Below are positions 12,602 to 25,620 of a stretch of 64,000 nucleotides of DNA, piece by piece. The position numbers and the translations under genes were made by a program. The stretch comes from Phragmites australis (taxonomy: Eukaryota; Streptophyta; Magnoliopsida; Poales; Poaceae): assembly GCF_958298935.1 (NCBI RefSeq), contig NC_084940.1, positions 16,921,146 through 16,985,145 on the forward strand, in the 5' to 3' direction. The notes beneath the pieces are model-generated. The model was not told where the DNA came from and did not search any database. It saw nothing but the letters and a program-made list of their open reading frames with translations. How positions within the stretch are numbered: the first letter of the stretch is position 1; every line of letters starts with the position of its first letter.

Positions 12602-13928
12602 TGAAAGTGCATCTAGTCCCTTTATGCGGGTTTTGATGATTGATGATAAATAATTAAGGGACTAAAGTATTTAATGACTATTTGAATAGATAAAAGTCCC
12701 ATTAATGTAAGTGGCACAACGTTGGCGACCCCTAAAAATACAAGAAAGAAGACATCAAATGGTTTACTCTTTGAAGTACTTTTTTGTTTTTGAAATTGAG
12801 TATATGATCGCCGTACTATTAAGATGGGTGCAACACTGTGGTTTGATTTTAAGCTTAGTGCTCAAAAAGATCTACACTAAGTCTAGAAAGTGACACAAGC
12901 TCAACACGAATACCGAGTTGAATCCTTCTCTGTGATATCAGATATTCCAAAAATTTATAACATAGGATTCTTGGTTTAGGGTTCTTTTTAATATCGGATG
13001 TTCCAATGTTTTCATTGTATTTTCTGATGTAGGTCGGAACGTCTGGCTTTCTCAACCTTAGAGGTCTCGGTCTTGAATTAAAATCCAACATCAGATATTC
13101 TGATAGTTGGATTGGATGTTCCAATCAGGATCGGAACATCCGGTTTTGGTGAACATAGATCTTTCGGTCTTGATTTAATTCTCCACATTGGAATATCTGA
13201 CTTTTGAAGTTCAAATATGTTATTTTGAACTGTTCAGATGTTCCGATATGGAGTTCGGAATCTCTAATGTGGGCTGAAAAGATGTCCAAAAACTAGTTTT
13301 TAAAGGGGTTTATTTATATACCCCTTCCCCTTCCCCCTCTCACTCCATACACCCTGCCTATTTCAAATTAGAGAGCTCTCCAAAGCAAAAAGCCCCTCAT
13401 CTCTCCCAAGAAAGTGTTCCACCTTTGAGAGGGATTTGAAAAGAGAGTCCGAGTCCTAGAAAGTAAAAGTTGATCTTTGAGCACTAGGTGTCATCTCCAA
13501 GCTTTTGTGTTTTTATTCTTTTCTCTTGGAGTTTGAGGACTCCTAGACGGTTAGGAGTAACTCACGAGCCGCTAACACGTTTGTGGTGCGCTGTGAGAAA
13601 GTTTGTGAAGACTAGATTTCGCCTTTGCAATGGAAGAAATACCACAAGGAAATCGAGGAGTGCTTTGTGTAACCTTAAGAGTAAAAGGGTTGAAATAGAC
13701 CCTGCTCAAATGTGATCGAGCCCCTTAATGGAGACGTATGATCCCCTCAAGGATTCGAACTTTGAGAACAACATCGTCGTGTCTCCGTCCTTCGGTTATT
13801 TCGCATACTTGCTTTAGGGTACTTTGAAATTTCATATTTAATTTCTTAAGGCAAATTTCAGCTTGTTTAGAAGTTCTTTTTAAAAAAGGCCTATTCACCC
13901 CCTTCTAGGCTGCCATCTCGATACTTCA
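12602..13928 (+). mobile_element. Solo LTR inserted in the LINE
   Basis: Begins TGAAAGTGCATC and ends ACTTCA, with TGAA/TTCA inverted ends. The 5-bp flanks are AAAAG and AAAGG, one change from a perfect duplication, and taking it out restores the LINE frame (LLTK then DSLSK). The 3' part has the phrase CTATTCACCCCC shortly before the end, as in many grass LTRs. Repeated GGAACATCCG-type motifs occur at about 12990-13260. No internal region is present. Confidence 0.65.
13311..13320 (+). promoter_or_regulatory. TATA box of the solo LTR
   Basis: TATTTATATA followed by a C/T-rich leader (CCCCTTCCCC). This is the expected position of the U3/R border in this LTR. Confidence 0.4.
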
Positions 13929-14582
13929 AAAGGATAGCCTAAGCAAAAGTCAATGTCATGAAGATAAGAATTGTTGATTTTGTCATATATCCAAGACAAT
14001 TCAACACTTCTTTTTAATTGTTGTTTCGTACATTCTGCATGGCTAATAGACTAGATCTAATCTTTATCAACCATGAAGTGTTCAAAACATATTCAATAAT
14101 TGGCTTTAGGGTCTTAGTAAAATTTAAAAGGATATATACTAGCGCCAGTGGCTATATTTTGTTGGTCTCTATAGCTATGCAGGAATGACATTGTATTTAA
14201 CAAGAGGAAATATGTTTCTCCTTTAAATATTATTTTTACTTGTACGTACTGGCTCCATTCGTGGTTTGTACTGCATTGGCAGAAGCATCGCGAGATGGTT
14301 ACTATATCATATACGTGATTGGAGCGGACGACCAGAGTGCTCTTTACCTGGTTTGGATGACAATCTAAACTCCGGATCCAAGACTATGAGGAGATGCATT
14401 TCCGTCTTGCTAGACTTTTGATTGTTTTATGTCTCATGTATCGGGTTGCCGTTAATTAGTGTGTGGTTGTGTGCATCGTAGTTATGTAGAGATCCAGGGT
14501 AAACTCTCGTGCATTTGTATTATCTTGATATAACAATAAAAATTTAATAAAACTCCCTTTTCCAAAAAAAAAGCTTGTGCTC

Positions 14583-17500
14583 AAGTAGGACTGTAGGAGC
14601 CCAATTACATATTGGATTATCCAACTTTAAGTTCAAAAGTAATAATTTGATTTCAGTGCTACATCAAGGCTTATAAAAACTACCGACACAATCTCTAGTG
14701 ATGTTGTACGTACTCATCTACAACGTGCAATATGAATCAACCCATACATGCACTTTGTATCTATAACACATGAACATGGATATGATTGCAAGGTTCTAGC
14801 AATGACAACGGTTGTATATTTAGTGGAAACCATAAAACTGAGTGCAAACTTTAAAAAAACTCTTTTTGATTCAGCAAAAGATCAATACGAACAATTCCGA
14901 ATCCTCTTTATATTTTTTCATTAATCATTTCTTCCTACAAATACATACAGTTGACTCAAAACAAAGAAATGTGTAAGAGTTTCAGTTGAGAGGCCGTCCA
15001 CTGGGGCTCGAGCCTGAATGCTTGCAGATCAAAGCCAGTTGGGTGTCTTCTCCCGAATTTTTTTAAGACCTTCAAGTCCTTTCTCAAGAAAAAGGAAGAC
15101 CTGTTTTTATCATGACAAGGCAAACTGTGTTCATATTCCTCTGTTACTGACTATCGCCGGCCTTTCTGAGAACAAATTCTGAGAATGCATTGTCAAATCC
15201 AACTATCTGCAGCAACAGGCAACAACATCATGTATATCAGGTTATGCTCGTGCCAAATGTGTTTAACAATAGGCAGCTGGTTGAAAGCCTAAACACTTTT
15301 GCACGGCGAAAATTCTGGCCCGATCTCGCGGTCATCCCACGGCGAAAATTAAGCAGGGAATCTGCTTTAGTTTCCTGGAAAATTTTCGTTCCTACTAGCT
15401 AGCCTCATCGATCACTTCAACTCTACCACCCTTGCAGATATATCAAAGCATGATCTAATCAGTTATCACAATGTTGAGTTGTTTTCTCCAGGTCAGAAGT
15501 AATCTGACGATCAACTTACCCATCATCAGCGCATCATGGCCTACGTCCAACCCTAGCGCCCACCGTTTGAGCTCCTTTTAACCTAGGACAAGATATCGGC
15601 AACGATCAAAAACCCCTTTTCCAACTACACATCAAGTGCATATGCAGAAGTGAAGGAGGGACTAGTGGAGGGAGGCAATCGAAAGGGCAACTCTTTGCTT
15701 GCCATCTATCTATCTACTAGAGGGGGACAACATCAAACCGGAGGAATCAGCAGCGCCCTATCGCGCGATCACTGTCGATGTTCGGCCTGCCCTCACCGGT
15801 GCCCATTGCCGACAGCACGATCGGTGAGCCAGCCCAGCCGGGCCGGAGTGTGTGGAAAGTGACATGGAATATCCCGTCCCATTTGGTGCAGCACAACTAG
15901 TGGTAGTGGTGCAGGTGGTGGAGCTGATGAGGTGGGGGCAGTAGGCTGCTAGTGTCTCCCACTACCACTGTGGAAAGCAGCACTACTGTTGCTAATGAAA
16001 GCATCTTTACCATTGATGGACTGCACGCAGCTTCCCTCCCCTTCCCTTCCCTTCCCCATTGTATGGAGCAGTTCCTTGTATAGGCAATCAATCATAAGCT
16101 TCCCTTTTCTTGCCCATGTTTCCATGGTGACATTATGCAGTGCCTGGTCCTTGGAACTGCATGCATGCTGGTTGCTCATTGCAATCAGAGGTTGTGGTGT
16201 AGAATCACTTTCCCATGGGAGAGGAGTTTCTTTGGAAATGCTAATATCTTTGGCAGGCAGCAGAGGCCTTGCCTACCTGCAGTCTACTGCAGTGTGTAGT
16301 GGACGGTTATGTCTAGCCGAATGCATGTGTGACTGGCCAGGAACTAGTGGCTAGAGACTGGTGGCCTTCTATGAAGTATCTTCTCTTTTTTGATAGAATT
16401 CTCTGAAATATCACGCACAATGTCGTCTGCACATAGTCTATAGCACTATATAAGAAGCAGTAGGTCCACTAAGATATCGGTCAGCTAGACCGGCCTGCGC
16501 TTGGGCTTGGTCTGCGCCTAGGTCAGGGCTATATATGTCCTGCAAATGCGCAAGGTGAATGCCCAACAAACCTAAACCATTGCCTAAACTTTGCTGGAGC
16601 TTCTAAATATGTATTCTTTTGATTGTGTTTTGCATTTTTCCCTCCTTTTTGTTCTCTAATTTTTATATTGGGTGTTTCAAGAAATGTTGTGGGGGTCAAT
16701 TGACCCTACAACCCTGAGTGCAGCTTCTTATTAGCGATGCTGACCATAATGAAGCTTGGTATTATTGTGATTACTGTTTAAATGTAAGAATATATTATGA
16801 CACATTGTTTTGAGGAATTAAATTTTGCATTATTGTGAACTTAGGAAATTTATGGTGAATCTTATGCTATGTTATATATTGTGATACTATTTACATGTAA
16901 AATATTATGAAATATACTTTAGGAATTAAATTTCACACTATTGTGAATTTAGGAATTTAAGTACGATATTTTTAAAATTTCCTGCATTGCCATTGTATCG
17001 TAAATTCAACCATCTTACCTTTTGAAATTGGAAAACCAGTTGAACATTCAAGCCAAATATAAGTATAACGAACAGTTTTGGATAGCGATGTTGTAATGCT
17101 GCTCCCTGAAAGTAGGAAAAGAAGATGGAATTGGACTTTTTGAAACTTATGTATTTTTGCTATTATATTGAAAAAGATATAAATAATTATTAAGGATACA
17201 AGCTAGGAATATATATGTATATACGGTAATCAATATAAGATGGAAAAATTATGTTAAAAACATTTTTCATAAAGAAGAAATAAAACATCATTTGTAGATC
17301 ACCGAAAAACTGAACAGGGAATAGAACAAGACAACCTATGGACACTGGCCCAAGCGATATAGAGCACGGGCTACCAATGGACCCCTATGAATGCAGCCGA
17401 AAGGCAGCGGTGAGATCTCATTGGCCTGCATCTTGTAACATCTTACAGCACATGAAAAAGTGCCTTTTTACACGGGTCTGTAATTATCGACAAGAAGAGT

Positions 17501-18246
17501 TTTCAGTCCTTTTTTCTGCAATGACCCAATGGCCATGATGCCTTCTGTTTTTCCTGAGAACCCATCATGTTATCCATGACATTAAGAATGTAATAGCCGG
17601 CACGGCACTCACTATAATCATTTTTTGTTTCCCCACTCCAATTCAGTCTAATCCTCTAATCAATCCAGATACTCATAAGATTTTTCGCTAATCCATTTGG
17701 AACGCATGAATTACAGGAACTCAAGAATTTCAGGAATAAATTTTGTGGAAATCAATGCAGATACTCATGAGATTTTTTCGCTAATCCTCTAATCCAAATT
17801 GGACTTGAAGATACAGCTTACTTGTTTCTTTTTCGTGTGCCAGCCTTTATATGTTTTTCTACCGGGTACCCCATGAAGCAATACCAGGTGCATTTTTATC
17901 TTGCGTTCGCCAATAAGGCATATATCACAGAACATCGAAGATATCATCTAATACTGTTTGGATGCTTGCGAAGCTTAATTATCAAGAAAGGGCATATACT
18001 TTTTTTGGGAATGATAGAAGTTAATAGGAAAAATAGTGCCACGCTATTTGTTTTCATGTAGAATGACAACAGATTGTTCTAGAGACTTGCCAAGGAGAAA
18101 GGGCACGATGGCTGTTGGCATGGATGATTTGACTAGATTAGGAGGTAGTGCATCCCTATCTGTCCTGGCTAATGCTCAGAAAGCTGCCAAATAATGTGGT
18201 TGTCGCCTCTTGGGAGTTCTGTGGATGCAGTAAGCTAGCACAGGAA
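14583..18246. other. Intergenic stretch, no gene recognised
   Basis: Several short ORFs exist on both strands (for example 15989-16354 plus, 15949-16179 minus) but none has a known domain. A C/T-rich simple stretch is at about 16030-16060. At 17660-17810 the phrase CAGATACTCATRAGATTTTT occurs twice about 90 bp apart in MITE-like sequence rich in CTAATCC. Confidence 0.35.
16765..16965. repeat. Diverged tandem duplication, AT-rich
   Basis: Two adjacent units of about 95-100 bp share the order ATTGTGAT, TTTA(C/A)ATGTAA, AGGAATTAAATTT, CACTATTGTGAA-like and TTAGGAA. They are clearly related but diverged. No coding content. Confidence 0.45.
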
Positions 18247-19100
18247 AAGAGTATGCTATTTTTTTAATAAATAAAGTTTTATTATCTCTTACCATCACAT
18301 CAAGATGAAGCAATAGCACAAGAGTGCTTCCGAGCTCTGTATAACTAAAATGCACATAGCCAAAAAGGAACAACACAAACTAGGACGAACCACACTACTT
18401 TGAAACGGAAAAACACTTTAAAGCATGTATAAGATGGTGAATCTATACGAAGCCTAGACTGCCACTCAAACAGGGTAAACAACACCCTGATCATCTGCTC
18501 CAAATGCACACACGCAATAGCCACCAAATGTCACCGTTGCAGAATAGACTATGTACGGAGCCACCACGTACAAGAGAAGATAATATGCAAATGGGAGGAA
18601 CACTTCTTTTTGTTAAAGACAATATCATTTGTGCATAGCCATATAGACCAACAAAAGACGACAACAACCACTATTAGATCGGTTTTCCACTATTTACTTA
18701 GACCACAGAGCCAATTATCAAACATATTAGTTGTGCTATGTGGTAGATAAATATTATCGGTTATTTGGACTATGAACCATGCCGATCGGGCAAAACGACA
18801 GGAAAAAAAGAGGTGCTTAATCGTCTAATTCTTGTGACAAAAGCAATATTTTTGGCTACCTTGTCATTGTCTTTTATAAAGGTTATTCTTTGTTAAAAGA
18901 ACTCCTTTGTGCAGGTACCAAAGAAAGACTTTAATTTTTTAATGCCACCTTCAATTTCTATAACTACCTATTCAAATTTGGTGCATTGTGATGTATTAGA
19001 ATGCGATATAAAGAGTTTATGTAGAAATTTCCATCTTGCGAGAGATTCCACTAGAACTCATCGCACCCTTGAGATAAGGAAATATAGCTAAGGCATTGAA

Positions 19101-22050
19101 TCAGCTCGTTCCAAGGTAGCAGTTTTGGACCAACATGGCTCCTCCAGAAGGAGATATGTGATGGACTTGAGTGTAGCATGACGGCAACCGTGTCCTCCTT
19201 GTTTCATGCAATATTATACATGCAAGGGTACTGCTTGTTGAGTGGCGCATTTCCCAGCCATCGATCCTCCTAAAATCTGATTTGGGAACCTTCTTTGATG
19301 ATGAAGGAACCAAAGCAGAAAAGGATATGCTTGACTCACCTGGTTTCCAAGTAACCCAAGACATAAGTTTGGACCCAAGGTATTTGTTCCATAGTAATTC
19401 TTTCCAAGTCCCTTCTCTAGTCTCTAATTTATAAAACCATTTATATAACAAGGCCAAGTTGTGAGCATCGAGATCTCTGATCCCTAAACCCCTTGGTCTT
19501 TGGGTTGGCACATGAAACTCCACTTCGTTAGATGGTACTTTTTTTTATGACTATCGTCTTGCCGGAAGAATCTGGAGCGGTAGTAGTCAAGCTATTTTAG
19601 CACCCCTCATGGGATAAGGAAGAAGGACAACATGTAAGTAGGTAAGCTGCTGAGTACTGAGTTGAGAAGAATGAGTCATCCTCTTGCATGCAGATACTTG
19701 CTCAAGCGTTCCATGACACCAGACCAATCTGAGTTCTTCAACTTACGGCAGTGAATTGGAATTCCCATGTAGCGCATGGGTAACTCCCCCATAGCACATT
19801 GGAAAAGCTTAGCATACCGGGTCACATTTTCTTGGGCTTGGCCGAAGCAGAACAACTCGCTTTTGTGGAAATTTATCTTCAGACTAGATAATTGCTCAAA
19901 AGCATAGAGTAAGGTCATCAAGTTCCTAACCTTTTCCATGCTATGGTCTAAAAAAGAATGGCGTCATCTGCATATTATAGGATAGATAAACCATTATCCA
20001 CGAGGTGTGGAACTAAACCACCAATTTTCCCTTCTCTTTTAACTCTCCCGATAAGAACTGCCAACATATCAGCAACTATGTTAAACAATATCGGAGAGAG
20101 TGGGTCTCCTTGGTGTAAGTCTTTTGTTTGGAAAATTTTCCCAATGTCATCATTGATCTTGACTGCTACACTCCCTCTCGAAATGAAATATTGTATCCAA
20201 GAACACCATTTAGGTGAGAAACCTTTCATTCTGAGCGATTGTAGTAAGAAATACCACTTGACTTTATCGCAAGCCTTTTCAAAGTCTAATTTTAGCAAAA
20301 CTCTACTTGTCTTTTTACGTTGCAATTCATGGATAGTCTCACGCAGTATTACGACCCCCTTGAGGATATTTCTACCTCGCATAAACGCGATCTGAGTGGG
20401 TCGGATTAGCTTATCCGCTACCCCATTTATGCGATTGGTGACTACCTTTGTAAAAGTCTCAAAGCTGACGTTAAACAAACAAATAGGCCTATATTGCTGG
20501 ATACGAGCAGCGTCCTTGATTTTAGGTAGCCGAGTAATTATGCCGAAGTTTAGGCTATGGATAGGTAGTGTTCCAGTATGTAACTCCTGAAATAGTATCA
20601 TCAGGTCATTTTTTATGATATCCTAGAAAATATGGTAGAATTCTACCTGAAATCCATCTAGCACAGGTGATTCGTTGTGTTCCATCTGGAACACTGCATC
20701 CCACACTTTCTTTTTTGTGAACGGAGTCATAAGGAGTTCATTGTCAAGGTCTGAAACTTGAGGAATGTCATCCCGATACGAATCGGGCAAGGAGAAGTGA
20801 CTTATCCCTGATGGACTAAAAATGTTTTTGTAGAACTAAGTAATGTATTCCTTTATTTGTGAATCACCTTCGATTTTTCCTTCCTCCTGTTCTAAGGAAA
20901 AGACACAACTTCTCCTGTGTTTACCATTTGTAATCATGTGGAAGTATTTTGTATTGTTATCACCATGTAAGACATGGTTAATTTTAGCCCTTTGATATCG
21001 CTTTAGCTCCCCTTGATGCAAGAGTATGACCAGATTTTCATTAGCTTGATTTTTTAAGTTTATCTCAGGATATGATAAGCCCCGTGATTTAGAAGTTCGA
21101 TCGAGGTTATCTATGATTTGTAGGATTTCTTTTTTTGTTTATACATTCCTACAGTGTTTGTTGCCCATCCCCTAAGGTGAAATCTCAGCGAACTAATTTT
21201 TTTTCCCATCTCTGCATGGAGTTCCGACCAGCTACTAGATGGCTCCAAATTTCTTTCACTCATTTGGCAAAGCCCTCATGGTGTAGCCATCCCAATTTGA
21301 ATTTGAAGGGTTTGTGCCCCCCCCACCTTATGGTTTGGTTATTGGAATCAATAAGGATATGAGTATGGTTAGATACCTTCGTCTGCTTGAGTGCATAAGT
21401 TGTGACCAATGGCTTCCCCTCTTCCCACTCCGTGGTCATAAGAGCATGGTCGAGTTTTTCAAAAGTGGGGGTTTGGAGGTTGTTTGCCTATGTGAATTGC
21501 CGATCAGATAGCTCAATTTTTCCCTTAAGTCCAAGTTGTCGATGATCGTGTTGAACAGGAAAGACCACCTAGGTTGAAATCTGTCATTGTTCTTCTCACT
21601 TCAGAACTGAAGGATATTGAAGTCCCCACCAACCAACATAGGATATGGGTTATCTCGATAGGTATTTACAAGGTCTTCCAAAAAGCTAGCCTTCAAGTCA
21701 TCTTGAGCCGACCCGTACACTGCAGCTAAGCTCCATTGGAATGAGTCAATTTTATTCCGAATATGAATTCTAACTAAGAAATCCCCATCATAAATAAACT
21801 CAAAATCCAAGGTAGCTACATTAAATTTGGCGAGGATGTCTCCTGATCGGACCCACAGAGGATGGCAGTGCCATTGGAAGTCCTAACCGCTAGAGAGGCG
21901 AGTCAGGAGTCCTGCATCGATGAAATTCTTCCCTGTTTCTAGCATGGCTATAAAATCCAACCGTTGTTCACTATTATAATCGGCAATTAATATGATTTTA
22001 GCCAAGTCCCAAAGACCTATGCTATTCTAGAAAACACCTTCATTTTTCAC
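19101..22050 (-). pseudogene. LINE ORF2 (endonuclease and reverse transcriptase), broken
   Basis: On the minus strand, the endonuclease end is visible at 21601-21810 with VGGDFNIL and a VYG segment. The reverse transcriptase core is at 19676-20601: YRPICLFNVSFETFTKVV, LKLDFEKACDKVKW, LHQGDPLSPILFN and YADD. The C-terminal part, with RGLGIRDLDAHNLALLYKW, is at 19101-19523. An in-frame TAA at 19975-19977 sits directly before YADD, and a missing base in the T run after it shifts the frame. Further stops lie between the endonuclease and the RT. The family is clear; the copy is dead. Confidence 0.8.
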
Positions 22051-25000
22051 CAGTTTGTTTTTTAGTTTTCTTGGCCATTTTCAAAACATGGCCTTTTTTC
22101 TTTGAGGAGAGTGATTTGGATTTCCGAGAGTTAGCCTTAAGGTCACAATCAATATTTCCAGGCATTGCCTCATCCATTTCAACCTCAGAAATTTCCTGTA
22201 TCAAGTGATATAGAATGGAGCCATCCCAATCGGTGTCTGATTCATCCTCACTCGCATTGGTTAGGTGTCCATCTTGGATGCCATTTAATCTTGTTTGATT
22301 ACTGTTGTTTGGTTGATTTTTTTGCTTAATTTAGACTGATCCATCAATTGATTTAAAACCTCAAAAGACTTCTGTATTTCCATCCTATTTTTCCCCAACA
22401 AAATGCTGAGAGGACTAAGATTGAACTCCGGATCTTCTAAGGAGAAGGTAATTTCATATCCTGCACGCCCAAGAACCACGTCTGTTTTTGTGGGCAGTAA
22501 ATTAGCATCCATGAGATCCATCTGGACATGGGCAATGCCACGGTGTCACATACAATGCATGTGTATTTCCAATGAAGCACCGATCACTGTCGTTGTAGCC
22601 CATATAGCCTAGTGCCGAAAAGTGTGTGGGATTCCAGAAATGTGTACCAAAACCGTTTCTAGCTGGAAAGTTGGCTTTGGCTCACAGATGGTTTCCACGC
22701 TCCAATTGAGATGATCAACCTTTGTGCCTTGAGGTGGAACTCAGAATCAACCATCTTGCTAAGCTCGTCCGGGTTTGAAAAAGCCACAAGATGGCTATCA
22801 GGCCCTTGTGGAACGACACTCCAATCCAGATTGATCCTTTGATGAAGTTCATTATGAATAACATCCATAGACAATTGATTACTTGTGACCATGATCAAAC
22901 TTATAGGCAGCGTATGAAGATTGACACCTTTGTGACCTGAATTATGAACCTAGAAGAACCCCAGCTTGTTCCCTTTGAAACCAAGGAGCATGACATTTGG
23001 TTTAGGGAGCCTCGTAATTAGGCACTTAGTTGATAGGTGATCTCCATGCTTGTCACAGATAACACAGTAAAGAACTGTGTCATAGGCCTTCATCGAATGA
23101 CCTTTTGTCTTGCTATCTTTCGCCTCAATCCTCGGCTGTGAAGACATTGGGAAGACTGCTTTAGCGACCCAAGTGTTGGCACCACCCATGGTCATCTTTG
23201 AAGCATTCGGAGGCCGACCATGGTTGCGCCCTAGACACCTGTACATGGCCCAGCGGTCGTCTTTGAAGCATTCAGAGGCCGACCATGGTTGCACCCTTGC
23301 CACTTGTACGTGGCCCAGTGCTATGGTGCACCCCTAGAGAAGCGCGAGGAGAAGTGCCAGCTCAGAATGTGAATTGCCCACCATGAGCAGTACCAAGGCT
23401 GGCATTGCGCTCGAAACCTCCTAGGTTGCCTGTCACATTGGCTTCAATGAGGGACCGAAAGATGGGCACCTCAGAAGGTTCTTCCGCTGTGACCATGGTC
23501 ACCACCCAAGGACTGGCCGTCGCCATGGCTATCGACCTACCGGTCAGACTGGTTCCTAGTAGGAAGCCTCTGTTGCATGTCAATATCACCACATGTCAGT
23601 CCCTTGTCTGGCTGGCACTGCCGGAGTTCTTGTTACCGTCAGATTGTCCACCTGACTACCTGCGCAAATGTTGGAGAGAGCGACTGGGAGATGCAAATGA
23701 TGTGGCCAATCCTATTGGTAGGCAGGAAGATGAGTTTTACAACTGATTAATGGAATGATTTTCATATCATTGGTGAGCCTTTTCCAAATGGCCTCGAAGA
23801 TGTATTTCCTACTTTGGTCATGCGGATGATCCGTGCCTTCCAGAATTACCTTTGAAGAAACAATGGAAGGATCCTATGATCAGGGTTCACAAATTCAACT
23901 AAAACCAGTCGAAAACCGCAAATTTGGTCAATTTAGCGTGATCTGGTTTGTAATGCGACCAAAATTTGTATTTAATTTAAAAATTCAAATCAGATTTTAA
24001 AAATAAAAAATAAAAAAATTCCATAAAAACTAGAGACAATTCTAAGACTATCTGTTAAAAAAGTTTTTTTTTGAAAAAAATGCTGTTTGCATTAGAAAAT
24101 ATGTGCTCAAACATTGATGAATTGAAAAAAAAAAGGCCAAAATGGGTCGAATGCACAGTGCAAACGGCCTGTTTCAGCCCAGCTGGATGGGGTGAGTGAT
24201 AAAGTTTGTAATGAATTTTATTGTTATCATATTTCTTTTTTTTTACACAAAATTTGGTTAATGATTTTTGAATTAGCAAAATGATTCTAAACCACACATA
24301 TCGAATCATACAAAATAGAAATGGAATTTTGACATTCATCGGATAGAAAAGGATTACAGTGGAATGATAATGTATGTATGATATATGCGTGGAGTAGGTC
24401 GTAGAGATTAAACAAAATATAGCAAATGTCATGCCATATTTGTTTCTATTTTCTTTGTTTTTTGTGAATTTTTCTAGTTTTTTGGTTTTTCTTGAACTTT
24501 AGTGAAAATCAACAAATGCTACTGTAAATGGAGAAACTCGAACAGTTTTCGACTAATTCGACCGAATGCGATAAATGCGGAAAATGCGACCGGTTTTCGG
24601 TAGAATTCGGTTGGTTTTTTGCCATGCTCAAACCAATTTGACCAAGTGAATTCGAATTTTCACCGGATTTCATGAAAATCGCTGACCTCCGCATTTCGGT
24701 TGTCAAACGAATTTTTAAACCCTGCCTGAGATTGCTGAATTTTGGAATTGCTGCCACTATTTGACGACGAAGGCTCCCTAAGGAAATCCCTAGAGCCACC
24801 ACCATTTGTGGCTGACGTTTGGGTAGTGATCTAGGTCATGGCTACATGATCCAACCCCGATCTTCTCCATGACCACTACTGCGAGGAGCAAGAGACAGGG
24901 TCTTTGGTAGCTCCTTTCCTGGTCCATGAGGTTGGCTTTGGCATTGACCCATGCTCAGAGTTGCCCAAGGAGATGAGCTACTTGGCCACCGCCTCCATGA

Positions 25001-25260
25001 TCTGCGAACCCATCGATTTTTCTTCATCAACGTCGATGCACTCTTCCTCTTGTAGGATATCCTCATTCAAGAAACCTGCCAGACGCGTGGCCTGGATGAA
25101 CTCGCTCATCGATGGGGACCAGACAGCTAAATCCATAGCAAGAGACATCGAAGCTGCAACGGCATGCGGCTAGGATGTACCGAATCAGCAATAACCCACC
25201 TGGGTCCTACCAGATCAACACCGAGCGGCCGCTCAACCATCGTCGGCATACCAAAATTGC
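22050..25260 (-). pseudogene. LINE ORF1 (nucleic-acid binding), broken by a hAT insertion
   Basis: The minus strand has the RNA-binding part around 22659-22898 and a Cys/His knuckle at about 22985-23060 (CVICDKHGDHLSTKC, one residue longer in the first spacing than the usual CCHC). An acidic and Lys-rich C-terminal part follows at 22080-22280. The N-terminal part lies beyond the hAT element at 24730-25260. Several stops occur. In plant L1 elements ORF1 binds the element RNA. Confidence 0.6.
23881..24724. mobile_element. Non-autonomous hAT element, 844 bp, inside the LINE
   Basis: The left end CAGGGTTCACAAATTC and the reverse complement of the right end, CAGGGTTTAAAAATTC, match at 14 of 16 positions. 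The CAGGG start is typical of hAT. Flanks are CCTATGAT (23873-23880) and CCTGAGAT (24725-24732), 6 of 8 matching, the right size for a hAT target duplication. The inside is AT-rich with CGAAAACCG, CGACCGG and AAATGCG subterminal motifs at both ends. No transposase is encoded. Confidence 0.75.
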
Positions 25261-25475
25261 CTTCAAGATCGCCTTGGGGAAAAACGAGATTCAAAATTCA
25301 AAAACCCTCATTTATCTCAGATAAAAGAGTAGGTGTCGTCCTCTTTGCAATGCTAGTCTGTATGCAATCTGAGAAAGGTGAGTAAAAGCTTTCTTCAAGC
25401 ATGAATAATGTGGTAGGAAACTAGGTATTGGTTCTTTGCTTTGGCTATGTCATCCTTTAATCAAGAGTATGCTAT

Positions 25476-25615
25476 ATACTCTAGCTAGTTTCTAGTTAGT
25501 AGCAATGTTAATTTGGCACCTGGACATTAAAAGAAAATAATCTGGCTCCTATGTGCATATTGTCATCAAGTAATTATTTTCTATATTTGTATCTAACTAT
25601 TCTAACTTGCCATTA
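25476..25615. other. Short original intergenic sequence between two insertions
   Basis: 140 bp between the LINE's right target duplication and the Gypsy element's left duplication. AT-rich, nothing recognised. Confidence 0.5.
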
Positions 25616-25620
25616 TTTTC

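Larger units (their letters stand above)
11611..14570 (+). mobile_element. 5'-truncated L1-type LINE copy
   Basis: The element begins inside ORF2 and ends in a poly(A) stretch just before 14571. It is flanked by the 12-bp duplication AAGCTTGTGCTC (11599-11610 and 14571-14582), the mark of target-primed reverse transcription. The first part reads as the reverse transcriptase 3' region with AMGELPLRYLGVPIHYRKL, closely matching the LINE at 18-25 kb (AMGELPMRYMGIPIHCRKL). Further stops and frame changes follow. The 3' UTR is at about 13990-14560. It is split by the solo LTR at 12602-13928. Confidence 0.8.
18260..25462 (-). mobile_element. Near full-length L1-type LINE, minus strand
   Basis: The element reads on the minus strand from about 25462 (5' end) to the poly(A), seen on plus as T7 at 18260-18266. 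It is bounded by a perfect 13-bp duplication, AAGAGTATGCTAT, at 18247-18259 and 25463-25475. The order is 5' UTR, ORF1, ORF2 with endonuclease and reverse transcriptase, then 3' UTR. Net length is about 6.4 kb after subtracting the hAT insertion at 23881-24724, which suits a complete plant L1. Both ORFs are broken, so it cannot be autonomous. Confidence 0.85.

Noticed and set aside
15949..16354. Possible genes on both strands around a C/T-rich tract
   Set aside because: The two ORFs overlap each other antiparallel and neither shows a domain; simple sequence explains the open frames.
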